DNA of 58,321 bases from Clostridia bacterium (GTDB lineage Bacteria > Bacillota > Clostridia > Christensenellales > Borkfalkiaceae), in NCBI GenBank assembly GCA_900767885.1, contig CAAGAU010000020.1, positions 1 through 58,321 of the forward strand, in the 5' to 3' direction. The notes beneath the pieces are model-generated. The model was not told the origin of the DNA. It saw nothing but the letters and a program-made list of their open reading frames with translations, and searched no databases. Every line of letters starts with the position of its first letter. The first letter of the stretch is position 1. The position numbers and the translations under genes were made by a program. Below are positions 52,803 to 58,321 of this stretch, one piece after another.

Positions 52803-53786
52803 ATGCTTAAATATATACTTAAACGATTAGGAGTTTCCATACTTATACTTTTGGGCGTATCCATATTGCTGTATACGCTTTTAAGGTGTATGCCCGCGAG
52901 TTTCGTAGATCAGCAAGTTGCGGCGTTAGGTCAGGCAGGCTCCGTCGATCAGGAGTTCGTCGCGGCAATCAAAAAGGCTTACGGACTCGATACCTCTATA
53001 CTTCAAGGCTATTTCAACTGGCTCGGCAACGTTTGCAAACTCGATTTCGGCAACAGTTTCTTAAGCCACAGACCTGTTCTCGACGAGATTTTCAACGCCG
53101 ACAGACTCGGGACTTCGTTCGTAGTCGCGGCTATAGCCACGGTGTTTGAGTTCCTTATAGCAATACCTCTCGGCATAACCGCCGCTACCCATCAGTACTC
53201 CGTAAGAGATTATACGGTAACGGTCTTCGTGCTTATAGGTATTTCCTTGCCGTCGTTCTTCTTCGGCCAGTTGCTTAAAGACGTGTTTGCCAACAAACTC
53301 GGCTGGTTCCCCATTTCGGGTATGAGAACGCCCGGCGTTACGCTCGGCGGTTTCGCACAGTTCACCGACTACTTGTGGCATATGTTCCTGCCTATACTCA
53401 CCGTAGTTATTTTAAGCATAGGCTCTCGTATGAGAATGACCAGAACGAATATGCTCGAAGTTTTAAACTCCGACTATATCCGTACCGCAAGGGCGAAAGG
53501 TTTGTCCGAAAGTAAAGTTATTTACAAGCATGCTTTCCGCAATACGATGATCCCCATCGTAACCAGCCTCGCAGGTCTTATACCTTCGCTTTTCTCGGGC
53601 GCGATGATTACCGAATCGGTCTTCGATTTAACAGGTATCGGTAACTACGCATTAAAGGCTATGACTCAGGCCGATATACCCGTTATAATGACTTACAATA
53701 TGTTCCTCGCAACGCTGTCGGTGCTGGGCGTTCTGCTCGCCGACCTTATGTACGCGGTAGTCGATCCGCGCGTTAAACTCGCTTAA
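52803..53786 (+). CDS. oppB: Oligopeptide ABC transporter permease OppB-type
   Basis: This 327-residue inner-membrane permease has about six membrane segments. The N-terminal MLKYILKRLGVSILILLGVS and the coupling segment SDYIRTARAKGLSESKVIYK are the standard OppB/DppB features that contact the ATPases. It forms the channel together with OppC. A GAAAGGAAAA site precedes the start. The next gene is 16 bp downstream. Confidence 0.93.
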   Translation: MLKYILKRLGVSILILLGVSILLYTLLRCMPASFVDQQVAALGQAGSVDQEFVAAIKKAYGLDTSILQGYFNWLGNVCKLDFGNSFLSHRPVLDEIFNADRLGTSFVVAAIATVFEFLIAIPLGITAATHQYSVRDYTVTVFVLIGISLPSFFFGQLLKDVFANKLGWFPISGMRTPGVTLGGFAQFTDYLWHMFLPILTVVILSIGSRMRMTRTNMLEVLNSDYIRTARAKGLSESKVIYKHAFRNTMIPIVTSLAGLIPSLFSGAMITESVFDLTGIGNYALKAMTQADIPVIMTYNMFLATLSVLGVLLADLMYAVVDPRVKLA

Positions 53787-53802
53787 TAAGGAGATTACTT
53801 AA

Positions 53803-54915
53803 ATGAAAGACGAAAAAGAAGAAATAATCTCCGCCAAAGCGGAAGAAACGCAAAGCGAAGAGATTACAGACCGGAGCGAAGAATTCGTAAGTCAGAACGT
53901 TGGCGGAGTTACAGCCGAAGAAGAGGGCGAAAAGCCGCTTGATAAAAACATAAAACTTATGAGCCCCATGCGAATGGTTTTACGCAGGTTTTTCCGCTCG
54001 AAACTTTCGGTTGCGGGCATAATAATGCTTGCTGCGCTGTTTGCGTTCTGCTGGCTCGGACCGCTCGTTTATCATCCGTATTCTCCCACCGAAACCGATT
54101 ACAGCGGTAAAGTGGAATACACGATAAACAGCATTACTACCGAGGACGGTAAAACGTTCAATCAGGTAGTAGTAAAATACAAGAGTATAAACGACCTTGC
54201 GGATCCTTCGGCAAAACACCTGCTCGGCACTGACGAAAAGGGTATGGACATTTTCACCCGTTTGATGTACGGCGGAAGATTGTCGCTTACTTTAAGTTTT
54301 ATAACGGTATTCCTGATATCCGCGCTCGGCATTATAATGGGCGGAATCGCGGGGTATTACGGCGGAGTGATCGATAACATCATAATGCGATTGTGCGACG
54401 TGCTTATGTGTCTGCCGACTTTGCCGCTGATGCTTATAATAGGTACGGTTCTCGACGCAAACGGCGTTAGACCGGAATATTATATTTATTTGCTTATGGG
54501 TTTGCTTGCCCTGTTCTCCTGGACGGGTATGGCGCGCCTCGTTCGCGGACAGATACTCTATCTGCGCGAGCAGGAATATATGGTCGCCGCAGAGGCGATG
54601 GGTTATTCGGCTGCGAGAAAGATTTTCAAACACCTTATACCCAACATTCTGCCGCAGATAATCGTTACCATGACGCTTTCGCTCGGCAGTATGATTTTGT
54701 ACGAATCGACTCTTTCGTATCTCGGCTTGGGCGTTAAAATTCCCAATGCTTCCTGGGGTACGATGATAGAAATAATTTCCAAACGCCCCGACATACTTAA
54801 AAACAACTTTAACGTATGGGTGCCTTCGGGCTTGTGCATTATAATCGCGGTGCTTGGTTTCAACTTTATCGGCGACGGTTTGCGCGACGCGCTCGATCCT
54901 AAACAAAGGAGATAA
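53803..54915 (+). CDS. oppC: Oligopeptide ABC transporter permease OppC-type with acidic N-terminal extension
   Basis: This 370-residue permease partners OppB. The membrane core starts after about residue 50 (MSPMRMVLRRFFRSKLSVAG) and contains the OppC-type coupling segment near QEYMVAAEAMGYSAARKI. The first 50 residues are unusual: hydrophilic and strongly acidic, with runs of Glu and few hydrophobic residues, and absent from typical OppC. The matching ATPase OppF also carries an acidic N-terminal extension. AAGGAG precedes the ATG. The gene is followed immediately by oppD. Confidence 0.92.
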   Translation: MKDEKEEIISAKAEETQSEEITDRSEEFVSQNVGGVTAEEEGEKPLDKNIKLMSPMRMVLRRFFRSKLSVAGIIMLAALFAFCWLGPLVYHPYSPTETDYSGKVEYTINSITTEDGKTFNQVVVKYKSINDLADPSAKHLLGTDEKGMDIFTRLMYGGRLSLTLSFITVFLISALGIIMGGIAGYYGGVIDNIIMRLCDVLMCLPTLPLMLIIGTVLDANGVRPEYYIYLLMGLLALFSWTGMARLVRGQILYLREQEYMVAAEAMGYSAARKIFKHLIPNILPQIIVTMTLSLGSMILYESTLSYLGLGVKIPNASWGTMIEIISKRPDILKNNFNVWVPSGLCIIIAVLGFNFIGDGLRDALDPKQRR

Positions 54916-54916
54916 T

Positions 54917-56266
54917 ATGGACGGAAAGAATACTACGGAAAAAAGCAAAAAATCCGACAATCATTATCTCACGGGCAAAGAGATAAGAGAAATTGCGAAG
55001 GCAAACGCCAAGGAAATGCGCAGGCTTGAAAAAGCCAAAAACCGCAAATGTCCCGAGTCGGAATATCTCACCGAGATGAAAGACGACGGGAACATTCTCG
55101 AAATCGAGGATTTACACTCCTACTTCTTCACCGATCAGGGCGTTGTCAAGGCGGTAAACGGCGTTTCGTTTAACATTCCCATAAATTCCACGGTCGGCGT
55201 AGTCGGCGAGTCGGGTTGCGGTAAGTCCGTAACCTCTATGTCGGTAATGCGCCTGCTGCAAGGACCTACGGGACAGATAGTAAGCGGCTCTATCCGCTTT
55301 AAAGCGGACGACTTTAAACGCGACGAAAAGGGCAATCCTATCCCCGTGTATGAAACGGACGAAAACGGCGAAGTGGTCTGCGCGCCCGTTTTGGATAAGG
55401 AAGGCAACCCCAAACTCGATAAAAACGGCGAGCAGATTTTAAAACCCGTACAAAAAGTGCGCGAAAACGGCATAGGCATATACGAAACCGAAGAAAAGGT
55501 TTTCGATATAGCCAAAATGCCCATAAAGCAAATGTATAAACTGCGCGGCAGGCAGATGTCAATGGTCTTTCAGGAGCCTATGACTTCGCTTAACCCCGTG
55601 TTTACCATAGGTGACCAACTCGACGAAGTTTCGCTTTTGCATATCCCCGGCGCGACTAAGGAAATAGCCAAAAATCGCTCTATAGAGATGCTTAACATGG
55701 TCGGAATCGCTATGCCGGAGCGCGTTTACGCCTCTTATCCTCACGAACTTTCGGGCGGTATGCGCCAACGCGTTATGATCGCTATGGCTCTTGCCGGCGA
55801 ACCTCGGCTTATTATTGCCGACGAGCCGACTACCGCGCTCGACGTTACCATTCAGGCGCAGATTCTCGACTTGTTCAACGATTTAAAGCGCAGAATAAAC
55901 GGCTCTATTTTGCTTATAACTCACGATCTGGGCGTTATTGCCGAAATGGCGGATTACGTAGTAGTTATGTACGCGGGCAGAATTATCGAAAAAGGCACGG
56001 CTTCGGAAATATTCCATAATCCGTTGCACCCGTATACAAAAGGTTTGCAAAAGTCCAAACCCACTATGAAGTCCAACAGCGAAACGCTGTTCAATATCCC
56101 CGGTAACGTTCCTAACCCCGTGGATATGCCCGACTATTGCTATTTTAAAGAAAGATGCTCCGAGTGTATAGGTAAATGCTCGGGGGCTTATCCCGAGTCG
56201 GTACAGGTAAGTCCCACTCACTTCGTTGCTTGCCACTTGTATGCGCAAAAGGAGAATAAACGCTGA
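54917..56266 (+). CDS. oppD: Oligopeptide ABC transporter ATPase OppD-type with internal insertion
   Basis: This 449-residue ATP-binding subunit has Walker A at 97-104 (GESGCGKS), Q219 in the Q-loop, signature LSGG at 278-281, Walker B with E303 (LIIADEP) and switch H336. The C-terminal oligopeptide-transporter domain has a CX-rich end (CYFKERCSECIGKC), typical of the OppD cluster-binding region. It is longer than the usual 330 or so residues. A charged extension covers about 1-55, and an insertion of about 70 residues (about 131-200) lies between Walker A and the Q-loop with repeated DENGE/DKEGN/DKNGE motifs. The ATG at 54917, behind AAAGGAG, is one base after oppC. The oppF start overlaps its stop (TGATG). 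Confidence 0.92.
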   Translation: MDGKNTTEKSKKSDNHYLTGKEIREIAKANAKEMRRLEKAKNRKCPESEYLTEMKDDGNILEIEDLHSYFFTDQGVVKAVNGVSFNIPINSTVGVVGESGCGKSVTSMSVMRLLQGPTGQIVSGSIRFKADDFKRDEKGNPIPVYETDENGEVVCAPVLDKEGNPKLDKNGEQILKPVQKVRENGIGIYETEEKVFDIAKMPIKQMYKLRGRQMSMVFQEPMTSLNPVFTIGDQLDEVSLLHIPGATKEIAKNRSIEMLNMVGIAMPERVYASYPHELSGGMRQRVMIAMALAGEPRLIIADEPTTALDVTIQAQILDLFNDLKRRINGSILLITHDLGVIAEMADYVVVMYAGRIIEKGTASEIFHNPLHPYTKGLQKSKPTMKSNSETLFNIPGNVPNPVDMPDYCYFKERCSECIGKCSGAYPESVQVSPTHFVACHLYAQKENKR

Positions 56267-57426
56267 TGTCCGATAAAGAGAAAAAAGAGGTTATAACCGA
56301 GGAAACCGTCATCGAACAGACTGACGAAGGCGTTGCCGTAGAAGAAGTTATCGAAAAAAGCGAATACGCCGATTTCGACGATTTGGCGGAGGCGCAACTC
56401 GAACAGGAAAACCGCGATAAAAAAACGGAAGAGGATAAACTTTTACCTCCCGACGAAAACGCCTTGCTCGAAGTAAGGCATCTTAAAAAATATTTCGTAT
56501 TAAAAAAGACCATAACCGGTAAACCGTTATCCACGCTTAAAGCGGTAGACGACGTTTCTATTAAAATCAATCCGGGCGAAACGCTCGGCATAGTAGGCGA
56601 GTCGGGTTGCGGTAAAACCACTATGGGCAGAACGGTGCTTAAACTCCACCAGCCCACCGCAGGACAGATTTTCTTCCGCGGCGAGGATATAGCGGCTTTT
56701 AAACCCAAGCAAATGCGCCCGTTAAGAACGAAGATGCAGATAGTCTTTCAGGACCCGTATTCTTCGTTGCCGCCGAGAAGTACGGTCGGCGATATTTTGT
56801 CCGAACCCGTTCTTGTGCATAATATAGTCCCCAAGGACCAGGTTAAAGACTACGTTTTAAAACTTATGGAAAGTTGCGGACTCCGCGATTATTATTACGA
56901 GAGATACCCGCACGAATTTTCGGGCGGTCAGCGTCAGCGTATCTGTATAGCGCGCGCGTTGGCGGTTAATCCCGAATTCGTAGTCTGCGACGAACCCGTT
57001 TCCGCGCTCGACGTTTCCATTCAGGCGCAAATTATCAACTTGCTTAAAAAGTTGCAAAAGGAAAGGGGACTTACTTACTTGTTCATTTCGCACGATTTGT
57101 CCGTAGTAAGGTTTATTTCGGATAAAATAGGCGTAATGTACCTCGGCTCTATGGTCGAATTCGGCACAAAAAAAGAAATATTCGAAAACCCCATGCATCC
57201 CTATACTCAGGCGTTGTTTTCGGCAGTACCCAACCCAAATCCCGACGAAAAATCGGAAAGAATACTGCTTTCGGGCGATATTCCGTCCCCAGCAAATCCG
57301 CCAAAGGGTTGCAAATTCCATACGCGTTGCCCGCATGCAACCGAAATCTGCAAGCATATAGCCCCCGCTTATAAGGAATACGAAAAAGGGCATTTTACGG
57401 CTTGCCACCTCTATCCGCAGGACTGA
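56266..57426 (+). CDS. oppF: Oligopeptide ABC transporter ATPase OppF-type with acidic N-terminus
   Basis: This 386-residue second ATPase of the importer has Walker A at 111-118 (GESGCGKT), signature FSGGQRQR, Walker B VVCDEP and a C-terminal oligopeptide domain with Cys motifs (FHTRCPHATEICKH). The first 65 or so residues are an acidic, Glu-rich extension not usual for OppF and reminiscent of that on OppC. It overlaps oppD by TGATG and is followed one base after its stop by a tiny membrane protein gene. Together with OppB, OppC and OppD it should form the peptide importer. Confidence 0.93.
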   Translation: MSDKEKKEVITEETVIEQTDEGVAVEEVIEKSEYADFDDLAEAQLEQENRDKKTEEDKLLPPDENALLEVRHLKKYFVLKKTITGKPLSTLKAVDDVSIKINPGETLGIVGESGCGKTTMGRTVLKLHQPTAGQIFFRGEDIAAFKPKQMRPLRTKMQIVFQDPYSSLPPRSTVGDILSEPVLVHNIVPKDQVKDYVLKLMESCGLRDYYYERYPHEFSGGQRQRICIARALAVNPEFVVCDEPVSALDVSIQAQIINLLKKLQKERGLTYLFISHDLSVVRFISDKIGVMYLGSMVEFGTKKEIFENPMHPYTQALFSAVPNPNPDEKSERILLSGDIPSPANPPKGCKFHTRCPHATEICKHIAPAYKEYEKGHFTACHLYPQD

Positions 57427-57427
57427 A

Positions 57428-57679
57428 ATGGGTAAAAAGAAAAAGCAGAAAAAAGAAAAAGTCGTCTATTACGACGACGGCTCTTCGATAAGCGATATGT
57501 CGGAGGTGAAACCTTCGACGGTTGCAAAAATAGTCAAATCCAAGTCGAAATCGACCTTCGGCGAAAAATGGAAAACGTTTTGGGAGGCATTTAAAATGAT
57601 GCTGCTCCCTACGTTTATCGCGCTTACGGTACTGCTTGTTTTGTATTTGCTTTTGTCGCTTTTAACCAGCCACAGGTGA
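57428..57679 (+). CDS. Small basic membrane protein at the end of the opp operon
   Basis: I do not recognise this 83-residue protein. It starts with a Lys-rich cluster (MGKKKKQKKEK), then VYYDDGSS, then a second basic stretch (KSKSKSTFGEKWK), and ends with one membrane helix (about 57-79; LLPTFIALTVLLVLYLLLSL). Topology should place the basic part in the cytoplasm. Its start is two bases after oppF, so it belongs to the transporter operon. A basic cytoplasmic partner for the acidic tails of OppC and OppF is an attractive but unproven idea. Confidence 0.7.
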   Translation: MGKKKKQKKEKVVYYDDGSSISDMSEVKPSTVAKIVKSKSKSTFGEKWKTFWEAFKMMLLPTFIALTVLLVLYLLLSLLTSHR

Positions 57680-57775
57680 TTGCGTTTGAACCCGCCAAAA
57701 CGCCGATATTTACGCGCTTTTTGTCAAATTCGACTTCGCCCGTACACTAGGCATTAGAGAATTAAACTAATAAAA
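57680..57775. other. Short gap before the terminator, nothing recognised
   Basis: AT-rich, with no gene or repeat seen. Confidence 0.5.
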
Positions 57776-57828
57776 TTTGTCGAACGTTGTAAAACGCAGG
57801 TTTTTACAATGTTCGACAAATTTTTTTT
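57776..57828 (+). terminator. Very strong intrinsic terminator of the opp operon
   Basis: TTTGTCGAACGTTGTAAAA (57776-57794) pairs with TTTTACAATGTTCGACAAA (57802-57820) with one mismatch or G-T pair, and is followed by eight T. It ends the transporter transcript. Confidence 0.9.
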
Positions 57829-57840
57829 CGCTTGCGGCGA

Positions 57841-57974
57841 ATTTAGTCGAAAGCCGCTTATTGCATTTTTCGACAAGGCGTTTTGGCGGATTTAGTCGAA
57901 AGGTGCTTTTTACCTTTTTCGACAATCCGCTTTGCCGAATTATGCCGAAAACCGCTTTTTACAAATTCCGACAA
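57841..57974. repeat. Three tandem palindromic units with an exact 49-bp period
   Basis: Each unit starts with GTCGAAA (57846, 57895) or GCCGAAA (57944), has a GC(TT) core and ends with TTTCGACAA or TTCCGACAA. The spacing of the starts is exactly 49 bp twice. Unit 2 also has outer arms GCGGATT/AATCCGC. Each folds back on itself. There is no coding signal and the function is unknown. Confidence 0.7.
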
Positions 57975-57982
57975 TATTTTAT

Positions 57983-58008
57983 TTGTCATTGCGAGGCACG
58001 AAGTGCCG
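57983..58008 (+). repeat. Short GAGGCACGAAGTGCC repeat element
   Basis: Nearly identical to the reverse complement of 211-237 at the other end of the window. Confidence 0.65.
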
Positions 58009-58024
58009 ATAGGGGGAAAAAGTG

Positions 58025-58120
58025 CGTCATATTGAGCGTAGCGAAATGGCTCGACAGCCCGTCCCCCTTTCGTCGCGCTTACGCGCGCCACCTCCCCCGT
58101 TTCATCGGGGGAGTCTACCC
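58025..58120. repeat. Composite of repeat families seen at the left border
   Basis: A half copy of the interspersed repeat (58025-58048) is followed by a CTCCCCCG/CGGGGGAG hairpin (58092-58099/58106-58113) with the conserved ctaccc after it, as at 40-66. A degenerate arm continues to about 58175 on the minus strand. Confidence 0.6.
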
Positions 58121-58184
58121 ACGACCAAAGTGAGAAGTATATGCCTCGTCAGTTCTTCGGTGGGATTCTTCACTTCTGTTATTC

Positions 58185-58321
58185 GGCACTTAACGCTTGC
58201 GCGTTAAAACTTTCGTTTTTCGCATTTTTTATCAAAAATGCAAGTGCCTTATGAATACCGTCGCTCGCAAACCCTTGCAAGCAAGTTTGCCCGCTCGGCA
58301 TTGACGGGAAACAGTTGTCCA
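58185..58321. repeat. Nested palindromes at the right edge
   Basis: GGCACTT (58185-58191) and AAGTGCC (58242-58248) enclose two inner hairpins, AACGC/GCGTT and GCATTTTT/AAAAATGC, a cruciform-like layout. A second nested palindrome (GCAAAC/GTTTGC with inner CTTGCAAG) follows. The window ends in this sequence and no gene is seen. Confidence 0.55.

Noticed and set aside
57841..57974. CRISPR array
   Set aside because: Only three units, palindromic throughout, without conserved repeat plus unique spacer structure, and no cas genes.
57777..58133. A 118-codon + strand open frame over the terminator and repeats
   Set aside because: It begins inside a terminator hairpin and runs through palindromic and interspersed repeats, so it is not a gene.
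1..58321. tRNA or rRNA genes
   Set aside because: No cloverleaf with a TTCGA-type T-loop and acceptor pairing, and no rRNA signature, was seen on either strand. A dedicated search was not possible.

Overview
The window reads as one piece of chromosome from a strict anaerobe of the Clostridia, probably an uncultured gut lineage near Christensenellales. The evidence is a glycyl-radical dehydratase with its activase, an anaerobic ribonucleotide reductase, Gram-positive lipoprotein signals, consensus -35/-10 promoters, strong Shine-Dalgarno sites, and giant BspA-type leucine-rich-repeat surface proteins typical of gut Firmicutes. The lineage is inferred from style only, because no rRNA or other marker gene is present. 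Every gene I accept lies on the + strand, and I see no tRNA, rRNA, CRISPR array, transposase or phage gene.

Layout. (1) 1-433 is a repeat-rich border with a consensus promoter. (2) 434-3750 holds a B12-independent glycerol/1,2-propanediol dehydratase and its radical-SAM activase. (3) 3751-4142 is a second cluster of the same interspersed repeats. (4) 4143-8609 holds a GlcG/HbpS-like protein, a predicted heavy-metal exporter on its own promoter that looks leaderless, a MATE efflux pump and two unrecognised membrane-anchored proteins. (5) 8798-11947 is a nucleotide operon: nrdD, nrdG and dUTPase, behind a palindrome that overlaps the promoter. (6) 12107-49929 is a cell-surface block. It contains a single-pass receptor-like protein with an acidic cytoplasmic tail, a 3205-residue LRR lipoprotein, a MoxR/DUF58/VWA/VWA membrane module, two more large lipoproteins, a 2472-residue subtilisin with Ig and LRR domains, and a beta-helix-like lipoprotein. 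(7) 49944-57679 is an oligopeptide ABC transporter (binding protein, two permeases, two ATPases) ending in a tiny membrane protein. (8) 57680-58321 is a repeat border of tandem palindromes and the same repeat families as the left border.

How the genes may work together. Blocks 6 and 7 read as a surface protein-processing and uptake locus. LRR and InlB-like lipoproteins could bind a polymer or host protein, the subtilisin could cut it, and the family-5 binding protein with OppBCDF could import the peptides. The MoxR ATPase with three VWA-type partners, placed among the giant proteins, is a candidate machine for their folding, assembly or quality control. That integrated model is inference from gene order and domain content; the individual family calls are much firmer.

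The most unusual points are: an activase lacking the ferredoxin insert normal for its family, paired with a dehydratase carrying an extra segment of about 50 residues; the MoxR/VWA module embedded among giant LRR proteins; an exact 69-bp (one LRR unit) tandem duplication; mutually exclusive RNA hairpins between moxR and the DUF58 gene; acidic extensions on several transporter subunits; and a three-unit palindrome array with an exact 49-bp period.
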